Source: Actinomadura rupiterrae
GTDB lineage: Bacteria; Actinomycetota; Actinomycetes; Streptosporangiales; Streptosporangiaceae
DNA: 64,000 bases
Direction: 5' to 3'
Assembly (NCBI RefSeq): GCF_024172125.1
Contig: NZ_JAMZEA010000008.1
Location: forward strand, 248,001-312,000
Shown here: positions 18,800 to 26,793 of the stretch, one piece after another
Layout: each line of letters opens with the position of its first letter
How positions within the stretch are numbered: position 1 is the first letter of the stretch
The notes under the pieces: generated by a model
What the model saw: only the letters and a program-made list of their open reading frames with translations
The model's database searches: none
What the model was told of the DNA's origin: nothing
Program-made: the position numbers and the translations under genes

Positions 18800-19642
18800 T
18801 CAGAGGCCGGCGAGCTCGCGGAGGGCTCGGGCGGAGGGGGTGCCGGGTTCGGCGGCGAACAGGTCCAGGGCGCAGCAGGACGGGGCGTCCGGGAGCGAGA
18901 CGAGTTCGGCGTGCAGGGTGAGGTCGCCGACGACCGGGTGGTGCAGGTCGTACGCTCTGGACCGCGTCTGGGCGACGGGATGTTCGTCCCATAGGCGGGC
19001 GAAGTCGGCGCTGAGCGCCCGCAGGGACTCGACGTGCGCGACGAACGCCGGATCTCCCCGGAACCGCGCGAACAGGACGCGAAGGTGCGCCACGTGCTCG
19101 CGCGCCGCCGCTCCCCAGCCGTCCCCGTACAGGTCGCGTTGGGACGGCTCGGTGAACAGCAGATGCGAGAGCGTCCGGCGCTCGTCCGGGACGTTCGCGA
19201 AGTCACCGAACACCGCGGCGGCGAGGGGGTTCCAGGCGAGGAGCTGGGTGTGCCGTCCGACCACCAGCGCAGGAGTCAGGACGAAGGAGTGCAGCAGATG
19301 CCGCACGCTCAACGGAACCTCGGCCCGGGCGGTGCCGTCCTTGTTCGCGCAGGTTTCCGGGCGGCGCGCGATCCGGTGCAGGTATGTGGACTCGTCGGCG
19401 TCCAGGCGCAGCGCGGCGGCGACGGCGGTCAGGACCTCGTCCGAGACGACGTCGCCTTTGCCCTGCTCCAGGCGCGTGTAGTGCGCGATGCTCACGCCTG
19501 CCAGCCGCGCAAGCTCCTCGCGCCGCAGCCCCGCGACGCGGCGCGCACCCCCGTAGTCGCGCAACCCCACGTCCTGCGGACGCAACCGGGCACGACGCGC
19601 CTTGAGAAACCCACCCAACCCGTCCGCCCCGGCATCCCCCAC
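18800..19642 (-). CDS. MmyB-like XRE-family regulator
   Basis: 280 residues: N-terminal XRE helix-turn-helix (LGGFLKARRARLRP, LRREELARLAGVSIAHYTRLEQGK) followed by the MmyB-like ligand-binding PAS-like domain (VVGRHTQLLAWNPLAAAVFGDF, then RDLYGDGWG...). This class is very common in actinobacteria, often next to an oxidoreductase that it controls. It is convergent with the NDH-2-like gene and divergent from the NADP-dependent reductase at 19813, so control of the latter is the likelier guess. Confidence 0.88.
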   Translation of the reverse strand: MGDAGADGLGGFLKARRARLRPQDVGLRDYGGARRVAGLRREELARLAGVSIAHYTRLEQGKGDVVSDEVLTAVAAALRLDADESTYLHRIARRPETCANKDGTARAEVPLSVRHLLHSFVLTPALVVGRHTQLLAWNPLAAAVFGDFANVPDERRTLSHLLFTEPSQRDLYGDGWGAAAREHVAHLRVLFARFRGDPAFVAHVESLRALSADFARLWDEHPVAQTRSRAYDLHHPVVGDLTLHAELVSLPDAPSCCALDLFAAEPGTPSARALRELAGL

Positions 19643-19812
19643 AAGATCACCCTACGCCGCCGCAGAGCCCGCAGCGCAGGCGCAGAGCATGCAGTGCAGG
19701 GCGCGGGGTGTGGGTGATCAGGTGGTGAGTACGCAGGGCGTGGGGCTGGTCGGTGGTGGGCGGCGGGCGCAGGCTGGGCTGGCTCGCTGTGGATCCACGA
19801 ACGGAGAACGCC

Positions 19813-20562
19813 GTGTTCCAGACGCTCGGAATCATCGGAAGCGGACGAATCGGAACGGCCGTCGCGCGGGTGGCCGTCGCCGCCGGGCTGGACGTCGTCC
19901 TGAGCAACTCTCGCGGTCCGGACACGCTCGCCGGACTCGTCGCCGAGCTGGGTGCCGAGCATGCCCGCGCGGGCACGCCGGAGGAGGCCGCTCGGGCCGG
20001 TGACCTCGTGGTGGCGGCCATCCCGTTCATCGCCTACAGGCAGCTGCCCGTCGCGGCTCTCGCCGGGAAGACCGTGCTGGACACGGCGAACTACTACCCC
20101 GAAAGGGACGGCCATCTGGACGAGCTGGACTCCGGCGTCCTCACGTCCTCGGAGCTGATCCAGCGGCATGTACCGGACGCGCGCCTGGTCAAGGCGTTCA
20201 ACACGATCACCCCGCACCAGATCGTCAGCCTGGCCCGCGCCGCCGGGACGCTCGGCCGCAGTGCGCTGCCTGTGGCGAGTGACCACGCGGACGCCACGGC
20301 CGAGACCACGCGGTTCCTGGACCTGCTCGGATGGGACGCGGTGGACATCGGGCCGCTCAGCGAAAGCTGGCGCAGCGAACCGAACACCCCGGTCTACATC
20401 AGGCCGTACCTCGGCGAGATCCCCGCCCTGGGCCTCGACGACTTCCTTGAGTGGACGGAAGGCGTCCCAGGCATCGCCGTGCCCGCGGCTGAGATCGCTC
20501 GGCTGGTCAAGGATGCCGTCCGGCAGACGGCAGGCGCCGCCAGACTCCCCAGCGACGCCTGA
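19813..20562 (+). CDS. NADP-dependent F420/semialdehyde-reductase-type oxidoreductase
   Basis: 249 residues from a GTG start with GGAG about 9 bases upstream. Rossmann motif LGIIGSGRIGTAVARVAVAAGLDVVLSNSRG at the N-terminus, PF03807-like (F420-dependent NADP oxidoreductase/ProC fold), then AIPFIAYRQLP and the NTITPHQIVSLA segment typical of the group of small actinobacterial NADPH-dependent reductases. The acceptor (F420 or a small molecule) cannot be told. Divergent from the MmyB-like regulator with 170 bases between starts, the classical layout for control by that regulator. Confidence 0.8.
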   Translation: MFQTLGIIGSGRIGTAVARVAVAAGLDVVLSNSRGPDTLAGLVAELGAEHARAGTPEEAARAGDLVVAAIPFIAYRQLPVAALAGKTVLDTANYYPERDGHLDELDSGVLTSSELIQRHVPDARLVKAFNTITPHQIVSLARAAGTLGRSALPVASDHADATAETTRFLDLLGWDAVDIGPLSESWRSEPNTPVYIRPYLGEIPALGLDDFLEWTEGVPGIAVPAAEIARLVKDAVRQTAGAARLPSDA

Positions 20563-20571
20563 TACCAACCG

Positions 20572-21120
20572 TCAGCCCGCTACGGCGGCCTCTTCGGACA
20601 CGTCCAGGCGGGCGTTCGCCACGACGGCGTGCAGGGCGCGGAGCGCGGCCCCGGCGTGGTTGCCCCAATGGTTGAAGTAGGAGTACTGCCACCACCAGAG
20701 TGCCTCAAGCGGGCGTCCCTGCTGGTAGTGGCGCAGCCCGTGGACGAGGTCGCTGGCGACGTCGACCAGGTCGTCCGAGAGCCGGTAGGCGGTCGGCTCG
20801 GTGTCCTTGTAGGGGTCGAAGACCTCGACGTACTCGTCGATGTCGGCCAGGCGGTCGGCGAGCCCGGACCGGACCTGGTCGAGGTCCGGGTCGTCGCCGA
20901 CCTCGGGCTCCCAGTTGTCCGGCAGGATGACGTCCGCGCTCGCGCCGAGCTGCGCGCCGGCCAGGATGACCTGCGAGACCTCCAGCAGCAGCATCGGGAC
21001 CGTGTGCGTCCCGGCCTCGCCGCGGGCGACGGCCTCCAGGCCGCTCAGGTAGTTCTCCACGTGGCAGGCCACGCGCTCGGCCAGGGTGTTCCATTCCTGC
21101 GGGCTGTTTGAGTCAGACAT
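20572..21120 (-). CDS. DUF5063 family protein
   Basis: 182 residues, helical and acidic; the EALWWWQYSYFNHWGNHAGAALRALH stretch near the C-terminus is the family hallmark. Function unknown, but the gene sits directly after recR in many actinobacteria, as here: its ATG overlaps the recR stop by 8 bases, so it is translationally coupled. It probably works with the recR-ybaB-dnaX block, though no biochemical role is established that I know of. Confidence 0.85.
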   Translation of the reverse strand: MSDSNSPQEWNTLAERVACHVENYLSGLEAVARGEAGTHTVPMLLLEVSQVILAGAQLGASADVILPDNWEPEVGDDPDLDQVRSGLADRLADIDEYVEVFDPYKDTEPTAYRLSDDLVDVASDLVHGLRHYQQGRPLEALWWWQYSYFNHWGNHAGAALRALHAVVANARLDVSEEAAVAG

Positions 21121-21712
21121 CGAGCAGCCTCCGTCCTTCGAATGCGCGGCCCAGCGTGACCTCGTCGGCGTACTCCAGGTCGCCGCCCACCGGAAGGCCG
21201 CTGGCCAGGCGGGTGACGGTGAGGCCCATGGGCTTCACGAGCCGCGCGAGGTAGGTTGCGGTGGCCTCCCCCTCCAGGTTGGGGTCGGTCGCCAGGATCA
21301 GCTCCTTCACCGTCCCGTCCGCGAGCCGCTGCATCAGCTCGCGGATCCTCAGATCCTCCGGGCCGACGCCCTCGATCGGGCTGATCGCCCCGCCGAGCAC
21401 GTGGTAGCGGCCGCGGAACTCGCGGGTCTTCTCGATCGCGACCACGTCCTTGGACTCCTCGACCACGCAGATCACCTGCGGGTCGCGGCGCGGGTCGCGG
21501 CAGATGCGGCACTCGTCCTCCTCCGCGACGTTGCCGCACGTCCTGCAGAACCGGACCTTGTCCTTGACCTCCTTGAGCGCCCGGCCGAGCCGCTCGACGT
21601 CGGCGGGATCGGCGGCGAGGAGGTGGAAGGCGATCCGCTGCGCGCTCTTGGGGCCGACGCCGGGCAGGCGGCCCAGTTCGTCGATGAGGTTCTGGACGAC
21701 CCCTTCGTACAA
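21113..21712 (-). CDS. recR: recombination protein RecR
   Basis: 199 residues from a TTG start (21712) with GGAAGGA upstream; longer in-frame starts lack a ribosome site and would add a non-homologous stretch. Domains in order: helix-hairpin-helix (LIDELGRLPGVGPKSAQRIAFHLL), a C4 zinc finger (FCRTCGNVAEEDECRICRD), and the Toprim domain (ICVVEESKDVVAIEKT, then ATDPNLEGEATA). Works with RecO/RecF to load RecA at gaps. Part of the dnaX-ybaB-recR operon. Confidence 0.96.
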   Translation of the reverse strand: MYEGVVQNLIDELGRLPGVGPKSAQRIAFHLLAADPADVERLGRALKEVKDKVRFCRTCGNVAEEDECRICRDPRRDPQVICVVEESKDVVAIEKTREFRGRYHVLGGAISPIEGVGPEDLRIRELMQRLADGTVKELILATDPNLEGEATATYLARLVKPMGLTVTRLASGLPVGGDLEYADEVTLGRAFEGRRLLDV

Positions 21713-21792
21713 CGGTCGCGTCCTTCCTGCTGAGAGGGGAGTGAAGGCGCCGCGCTGGGCGGTGCCTTCTGCCGGTCGTGTTCGTGTTCGTT

Positions 21793-22236
21793 CTAGTGCT
21801 GCGGGCCCTGGATTCCGGGGCTTCCGTGGGGTCCGGGGCTTCCGGGCGTTTCGGGGCCGCCGCCTGGGAAGCCCGGCAGGCCCGGAAGGCCGCCCTCGCC
21901 CATGCCCGGCATGCCGCCGCCCAATCCCTCGGTGAGGGGGCTCATCTTCTCCTGCTGGAGCTCCTGGGCGGCGCGTCCGGCATCCCGGATCGCGGCGAGC
22001 ACCAGGTCGGCGACGGTCTCCGCGGTGTCCGCCGGATCGTCGGCGTCGATCACCTTCGGGTCGATGGTGAGGCCGGTGACCTCGCCCTGCCCGTTCACCG
22101 TGGCCGAGACCAGCCCGCCGCCCGCCGTGCCGGTGACCTCGGCCTCGGCCAGCTCCTGCTGGGCGTCGAAGAGCTGCTGCTGCATGCGCTGCGCCTGCTG
22201 CAGCAGTTCCTGGATGTTGAATCCACCGGGTTCCAC
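21793..22236 (-). CDS. YbaB/EbfC nucleoid-associated protein
   Basis: 147 residues. Residues 1-105 match the YbaB/EbfC DNA-binding family: NIQELLQQAQRMQQQLFDAQQELAEAEVTGTAGGG, then VSATVNGQGEVTGLTIDPKV and the coiled C-terminal helix. The tail of about 45 residues is Gly/Pro-rich (GGGMPGMGEGGLPGLPGFPGG), as often seen in actinobacterial members. Lies between dnaX and recR; the gap to recR is 80 bases. Binds DNA and probably helps recombination and replication. Confidence 0.93.
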   Translation of the reverse strand: MEPGGFNIQELLQQAQRMQQQLFDAQQELAEAEVTGTAGGGLVSATVNGQGEVTGLTIDPKVIDADDPADTAETVADLVLAAIRDAGRAAQELQQEKMSPLTEGLGGGMPGMGEGGLPGLPGFPGGGPETPGSPGPHGSPGIQGPQH

Positions 22237-23329
22237 GGTGAGCTCCGTTCCGTCGCATCCCCCAGCCGGACGGACGGGCCGGGTCCGACCCGTCCGTCCG
22301 GCACCGGACGTTCTGTCTACCTGAGACTACGGGTTTGGAACCGGATGCGGTATTCACCGCCCCGTGCCTCATCCCCGCCGCGTCCGACCTCCAGGGCGAA
22401 CCCCCCGCAAGCCCCCATCACACCCCCAACCGCACACCCGAAGAAGCCCCTGCCGCACCCCGCCCCACCCCGAAACACCGCCGGGCCCGCGACGCGCACC
22501 CCTTGCCGCGAACGCCCAGACACGTCCCCCACCAAGCGCCACCCACGCCCGCACCGAACGCCCCGAGCAAGACCCGCAGAGCACCCCGGCACACCCCGCA
22601 CCTGCAGTCCCGCACCTGCAGTCCCGCACCCGCGCCCGCGCCCGCGCCCGCGCCAACAAAACCCGGCTGTAAGCCTCCTGCGCACGGCGCCCGAACACGC
22701 AGCACCAGGGCGCGCGTGCCCGAACATGCGGCCTGGACGCGCGTGCCCGGACGCGCGTGCCCGGACGCGCGTGCCCGGACGCGCGTGCCCGGACGCGCGT
22801 GCCCGAACGTGCCTGCCCGAACGTGCCTGCTTGGACGCGCGTGCCTGGACGCGCGTGCCCGAACGTGCCTGCTTGGACGCGCGTGCCTGGACGCGCGTGC
22901 CCGAACGTGCCTGCTTGGACGCGCGTGCCTGGACGTGCCTGCTTGGACGCGCGTGCCTGGACGCGCGTGCCCGAACGTGCCTGCTTGGACGCGCGTGCCT
23001 GGACGCGCGTGCCTGGACGCGCGTGCCTGGACGTGCGTACCTGGACGTGCGTGCCTGCCCGATGGCCCCGGTGCGGGCATCGCCAAGCGTGCGTGCCCGA
23101 GCATGCGGGGCGCCAGAGCGCGCAACGGCTGGGCGTGCGCTGCCCGAGTCTGCGTTGCTGGGCGTGCTCGCGAGTGCGGTGCCCGAGCGCACCGCCTCCA
23201 GGCGCGTCCGGGGCGCATGAGGCTCGAACACGTGGGGCCCGCCCGGGTGAGGCGCGGCACGGGAAGATCCGGGCGCCCAGGGTCCGAGCCCGCGAGCGTC
23301 CGGGCGTCCGGGCGTGCGGGCTTCCGGGG
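22237..23329. other. 1.09-kb low-complexity intergenic region between dnaX and ybaB
   Basis: This stretch interrupts the otherwise compact dnaX-ybaB-recR group. Bases 22370-22660 are strongly C-rich on the plus strand with short repeats (CCCGCACCTGCAGT twice at about 22610-22640, then repeated GCGCCC); 22709-23063 is the 14-bp minisatellite described separately; 23230-23330 has repeated CGGGCGTCCGGGCGT-like units. Long open frames in all directions are a by-product of base composition and repeat period; none has a ribosome site or recognisable domain. I see no gene. Confidence 0.6.
22709..23063. repeat. 14-bp tandem minisatellite, about 25 units
   Basis: Units of 14 bases, GACGCGCGTGCCCG with variants GACGCGCGTGCCTG and AACGTGCCTGCTTG, follow each other without spacers. 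From about 22800 the three variants cycle in a 42-bp higher-order unit. Because 14 is not a multiple of 3, each strand reads the same 14-residue period in every frame, so all frames stay open. Nothing separates the units, so it is not a CRISPR array. Confidence 0.9.
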
Positions 23330-26020
23330 TCAGGTGTTGTCGATCTCGCGGATGATCTGCCCGCCGAGTTCGCGCTGGATCAGTGCCATGCCTCCGGACT
23401 CGACCTCCGTGCCGTCGTAGTCGGCGTCGCCTTCCGGGTCCACGACGTCGATGTCGTCGGGCGGACCGGGCTCGGAAGGCGGGGGCGGCTCGTCCGGAGG
23501 CGGCGGCAGCGGACCAGGGTCCTGGGACGCGCTGTCCCCGGCGCCTCGCGGGGCGGATGGCTTAGCGGCCTGGTTCGCGGGCCCCTGAGCTGGGGCGGAC
23601 GGCCCGGGAGACGGTTGCGGCGCGGGCTGCGAAGGCTGAGCCGGCGGCGGAGCGGACGGGGTCTGCGGAGGACTGGCCGGACGCGGACCCGGAGCGGGCG
23701 GGGGCGCCGGGGTGGACGCGCCAGCGAATCCGGCAGCAGGTGCGCCGCCGCCGAAGCCTCCCCCGGATGCGGGGCGTCCCGCATTAGGGGCCGGTGCGGC
23801 TACGCCGTGGACCGCCTCGATGCGCCAGTCGACGCCCAGGCGCTCCTTGAGGACTTCGCGCAGCACGGTGTCGCGGTTGCCCGCGGTGAAGTTCTTGAGC
23901 GCACCCTCGGCCTCGAAGGAGAGGGTGAGCTGGTTCCCGACCAGCCCGATCGGCCGGACGCCGTTCATGATCGAGACCCAGGCGACGCGGCTCTTGAACT
24001 TGACCGCCTCGACGATCTCCGGCCAGCGCTGCTGCACCATCGACACGTCCCCGCCGCCTTGCGCAGGCGCACCGGCGCCTTGCGGAGAGGAACCGACGTT
24101 GGACGCGGCGGGATTGGACGCGGCGGCGTTGGAAGGCCCGGCGGGAGCAGGCCAATCCGAACCCGCTCCGGCCCCGCCCGCCTGGCCGCCAGAGCTGGAG
24201 GAAGCCGCAGCCGCTCCTCCTCGACGCCCGTCACCCGAGCCGTCGTTGGCCCCCTGGCTGGAGCCACCGCCCTGGTTGGAACCGCCGCTTTGGCCGGCCC
24301 CCTCTTGCTGGGCGCCGCCTCCGTGCTGTCCGGCCCCGCCATGCTGGGTGGCGCCTTCCTGCTGGGCGATCCCCCCGTGCTGGGCGGTCCCTTCCTGCCG
24401 TGCGCTTCCTCCGCGCTGGGCGGCGCCCCCGTGATCGGCCTCACCGCGAGCGCCTTCGCCACCACGGTTATCCACAGAACCGCGTTCGCCTTCTGGGCTT
24501 CCCGTGGGCCGTTGGACACTGGAAGTGGGGTCGCCCCCCTGGGCGGGCGGGGGTTGCTGGGACGCCGGAGGTTGCTGGGACGCCGGAGGTTGCTGGGACG
24601 CCGGAGGTTGCTGGGACGCAGGAGGTTGCTGGGCCCCTGGAGAAGGTTGCTGGGACGCGGAAGGGCGCTGGGACGCCGGAGAAGACGCAGGAGCAGAAGA
24701 GTGATCCGCGGAAGCAGAGTGGCCCGCAGAAGCAGGGTGGCCTGCGGAAGCTTGGCCGCCCACCGACCCTTGAGGAGCCGACGAGACCTGCTGGGCGGAC
24801 CCGTAAGAAGCCCCCTGGGACGGCATCGCGCCACCGGCCGCGCCGACGAACCCGCCCCCCGAAGCCGCAGCCCGCTCAAGTCGATCAAGCCGGGCCATCA
24901 GGGACGCCTCGTCCCCGTAGGCCGCCGGCAGCAGGATCCGCGCCGCGATCAGTTCCAGCAGCAGCCGCGGCGAGGTCGCCCCCCGCATTTCGGTCAGCCC
25001 GGTGTGCAGCAGGTCGGCGGCCCGCGTGAGCTCCCCCGGCCCGAGCGACGACGCCTGCCGCCGCATCTGCTCCAGCTCGTCCGGCGGGACGTTCAGCAGC
25101 CCCGATCCGCCCGCCTCCGGCACGTTCGACAGGATCACCAGGTCCCGGACGCGCTCCAGCAGGTCGGCCGCGAACCGCCGCGGGTCCTGCCCGCTCTCGA
25201 TCACCCGGTCGATCGCGGCGAAGACGGCCCCGCCGTCCCGCGCCGCGAACGCGCCGATGACCTCGTCCAGCAGCGCCGAGTCCGTGTAGCCGAGCAGCGA
25301 GACCGCGCGGGCGTACGTGATGCCCTTCTCGTCCGACCCGGCGAGCAGCTGGTCCAGGATCGACAGCGTGTCCCGCGCGGATCCGGCCCCGGCCCGCACC
25401 GCGAGCGGCAGCGCGGACGCCTCGTAGGGGACGTCCTCGGACTTCAGGATCTCCTCGACGAGCTCCTGGAGCGTCCCGGGCGGGATGAGCCGGAAGGGGT
25501 AATGGTGCGTCCGCGACCGGATCGTCCCGATGACCTTCTCGGGCTCGGTCGTCGCGAAGACGAACTTCAGGTGCGGCGGAGGCTCCTCGACGAGCTTCAG
25601 CAGCGCGTTGAAGCCCTCCCGGGTGACCATGTGCGCCTCGTCGATGATGTACACCTTGAAGCGCGCGGACACCGGCGCGAAGAACGCGCGTTCCCGCAGG
25701 TCACGAGCGTCGTCCACACCACCGTGGGACGCCGCGTCGATCTCGATCACGTCGATGTGCCCGGACCCCGTGGGGCCGAGCGCGACGCACGAGTCGCAGG
25801 TCCCGCACGGATCGGGCGTCGGCCCCTGCTCGCAGTTCAGGGACCGCGCCAGGATGCGCGCGGACGAGGTCTTCCCGCACCCCCGCGGACCGCTGAACAG
25901 GTACGCGTGGTTGATACGACCGTTGCGCAACGCCTGCTGCAGCGGCTCGGCGACGTGTTCCTGCCCTTTGAGCTCGGCGAACGTCGCGGGACGGTACTTG
26001 CGGTACAGAGCCAGGCTCAT
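23330..26020 (-). CDS. dnaX: DNA polymerase III subunit gamma/tau
   Basis: 896 residues; the clamp-loader ATPase that loads the sliding clamp and holds the replisome together. Start ATG 26020 (MSLALYRKYRPATFAEL). Walker A GPRGCGKTS, a zinc-binding cluster CEQGPTPDPCGTCDSC, Walker B IIDEAHMVT, and the sensor segment GSARDTLSILDQL all lie in the first 250 residues. From about residue 395 to 640 comes a very long Ser/Gln/Pro/Gly/Ala linker including five tandem ASQQPP units and many QHGG/QQEGA variants, then a tau-like C-terminal domain (MVQQRWPEIVEAVKFKSRVAWVSI...). No frameshift signal sought or needed. The SRP RNA gene lies 44 bases upstream. Confidence 0.95.
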   Translation of the reverse strand: MSLALYRKYRPATFAELKGQEHVAEPLQQALRNGRINHAYLFSGPRGCGKTSSARILARSLNCEQGPTPDPCGTCDSCVALGPTGSGHIDVIEIDAASHGGVDDARDLRERAFFAPVSARFKVYIIDEAHMVTREGFNALLKLVEEPPPHLKFVFATTEPEKVIGTIRSRTHHYPFRLIPPGTLQELVEEILKSEDVPYEASALPLAVRAGAGSARDTLSILDQLLAGSDEKGITYARAVSLLGYTDSALLDEVIGAFAARDGGAVFAAIDRVIESGQDPRRFAADLLERVRDLVILSNVPEAGGSGLLNVPPDELEQMRRQASSLGPGELTRAADLLHTGLTEMRGATSPRLLLELIAARILLPAAYGDEASLMARLDRLERAAASGGGFVGAAGGAMPSQGASYGSAQQVSSAPQGSVGGQASAGHPASAGHSASADHSSAPASSPASQRPSASQQPSPGAQQPPASQQPPASQQPPASQQPPASQQPPPAQGGDPTSSVQRPTGSPEGERGSVDNRGGEGARGEADHGGAAQRGGSARQEGTAQHGGIAQQEGATQHGGAGQHGGGAQQEGAGQSGGSNQGGGSSQGANDGSGDGRRGGAAAASSSSGGQAGGAGAGSDWPAPAGPSNAAASNPAASNVGSSPQGAGAPAQGGGDVSMVQQRWPEIVEAVKFKSRVAWVSIMNGVRPIGLVGNQLTLSFEAEGALKNFTAGNRDTVLREVLKERLGVDWRIEAVHGVAAPAPNAGRPASGGGFGGGAPAAGFAGASTPAPPPAPGPRPASPPQTPSAPPPAQPSQPAPQPSPGPSAPAQGPANQAAKPSAPRGAGDSASQDPGPLPPPPDEPPPPSEPGPPDDIDVVDPEGDADYDGTEVESGGMALIQRELGGQIIREIDNT
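24540..24650. repeat. 15-bp tandem repeats inside dnaX linker
   Basis: The plus-strand unit GGTTGCTGGGACGCC (with small variants) occurs about five times in a row, encoding QQPPAS repeats in the disordered linker of DnaX. Typical slippage-prone linker DNA. Confidence 0.85.
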
Positions 26021-26064
26021 CGGGGGCCGCCCTCCCTCGCGCAGCAGAGCGTCAGAAGCGAAAA

Positions 26065-26153
26065 GGACCCCCCGCACACCCGCCAGAGCCTGCTTATCCT
26101 TGCTGCCTTCCGGCCCTGGGGAGGTTCACAGGGTGACGCCGTGCGAGGGGTCT
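26065..26153 (-). ncRNA. ffs: signal recognition particle 4.5S RNA
   Basis: The minus strand carries the SRP RNA hallmark: GGGCCGGAAGGCAGCAAGG with the GGAA tetraloop and the asymmetric internal loop, flanked by complementary arms. The ends pair: GACCCCTCGCAC at the 5' side with GTGTGCGGGGGGTC at the 3' side, followed by CCTTTTC, a short U-run. About 89 nt, the small bacterial form. Located immediately upstream of dnaX as in many actinomycetes. Ends are estimated to within a few bases. Confidence 0.92.
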
Positions 26154-26215
26154 GCCCAGAGTCTATGACATCCACCGTGCCGCTCGCGCCCGTCCCGCAC
26201 GTAGGCTCCACCACC

Positions 26216-26566
26216 ATGACGGACCAGACCCCCTCCTCACCACCCGAAACCGTCCTGCACATCGCCGAACGCGCCCGCTGGGAATCCGCCCGCGCCTCCG
26301 GCGAGTCGTACGCGATGTCCACCCGCGGCCGGACGCTCGCCGAGGAGGGCTTCATCCACTGCTCCTCCGACCTCGACCAGGTCCGCACCGTCCTGGGGGC
26401 CTTCTACAAGGACGTCCCGCCCTCCGACCTCGTCCTGCTGACCGTCTCCACGCAGGGCCTGGACGTCCGCCTGGAGCCGGCCGACGGCGACCTCTTCCCC
26501 CACATCTACGGCCCGATCCCGCTCTCGGCCGTAATCGAGGTTCGACCAGTCCCCGACAACCGCTAA
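26216..26566 (+). CDS. DUF952 family protein
   Basis: 116 residues. Family pattern is clear: VLHIAERARWESARASGESY, EEGFIHCSSDLDQV, then LLTVSTQGLDVRLEP and FPHIYGPIPLSAVIEV. DUF952 proteins are small, glutathione-S-transferase-neighbouring proteins of unknown biochemical role. The ATG follows CCACC without a strong Shine-Dalgarno and may be leaderless. It sits between the divergent SRP RNA gene and tRNA-Ser(GGA), whose 5' end is 10 bases after its stop. Confidence 0.85.
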   Translation: MTDQTPSSPPETVLHIAERARWESARASGESYAMSTRGRTLAEEGFIHCSSDLDQVRTVLGAFYKDVPPSDLVLLTVSTQGLDVRLEPADGDLFPHIYGPIPLSAVIEVRPVPDNR

Positions 26567-26576
26567 GCTATCCAGC

Positions 26577-26664
26577 GGAGGATTCGCCTAGTGGCCTAGG
26601 GCGCACGCTTGGAAAGCGTGTTGGGGGCAACCCCTCACGAGTTCAAATCTCGTATCCTCCGCCA
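26577..26664 (+). tRNA. tRNA-Ser (anticodon GGA)
   Basis: 88 nt including encoded CCA. Acceptor GGAGGAT pairs with ATCCTCC; anticodon stem CACGC/GCGTG with loop TTGGAAA gives anticodon GGA; long class II variable arm (TTGGGGGCAACCCCT); T-loop TTCAAAT. The 3' part from the anticodon arm onward is inside the 62-bp attachment core, so after integration the tRNA is completed by element-borne DNA without changing its sequence. Confidence 0.97.
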
Positions 26665-26669
26665 GCCTG
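26608..26669. repeat. attL core, 62 bp
   Basis: Begins CTTGGAAAGCGTG in the tRNA anticodon arm and ends GCCAGCCTG just after the tRNA CCA; identical over all 62 bases to 41667-41728. This is the integrase-proximal copy and contains the functional 3' end of tRNA-Ser. Confidence 0.95.
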
Positions 26670-26689
26670 CTAGCAGGCTAAACGCGCTG

Positions 26690-26716
26690 AAGGCGGCACC
26701 TACGGGGTGCCGCCTT
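26690..26716 (+). terminator. hairpin after tRNA-Ser(GGA)
   Basis: Stem AAGGCGGCACC/GGTGCCGCCTT with 5-base loop TACGG, 26 bases after the tRNA. Nearly the same hairpin follows the attR copy (41744-41778) and tRNA-Ser(CGA) (59137-59167). A 16-base palindrome AGCCTGCTAGCAGGCT overlaps the end of the tRNA. Confidence 0.8.
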
Positions 26717-26726
26717 CACTGCGTTC

Positions 26727-26746
26727 TAGTCTCAGTTTTAGTCTCA
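26727..26746. promoter_or_regulatory. candidate integrase arm-binding sites, attL side
   Basis: TAGTCTCA occurs twice, 12 bases apart (26727 and 26739), 58 bases inside the attL core. The same doublet with one base change is found inside attR at 41530-41549. Position and pairing fit arm-type sites for the N-terminal domain of a tyrosine integrase; binding has not been tested. Confidence 0.6.
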
Positions 26747-26793
26747 CTTGCCCGGCCCAGAGGACGGGCAAGTGAGCTAGTCCACGTCAGCAC

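Noticed and set aside
22709..23063. Possible CRISPR array
   Set aside because: Units are contiguous with no spacers, only 14 bp long, and no cas genes are nearby.
22317..23231. Long Arg/Ala/Pro-rich open frames on both strands, one running from 22757 to 26566
   Set aside because: They result from a 14-bp tandem repeat that is open in every frame and from reading dnaX backwards. No ribosome site, no domain.
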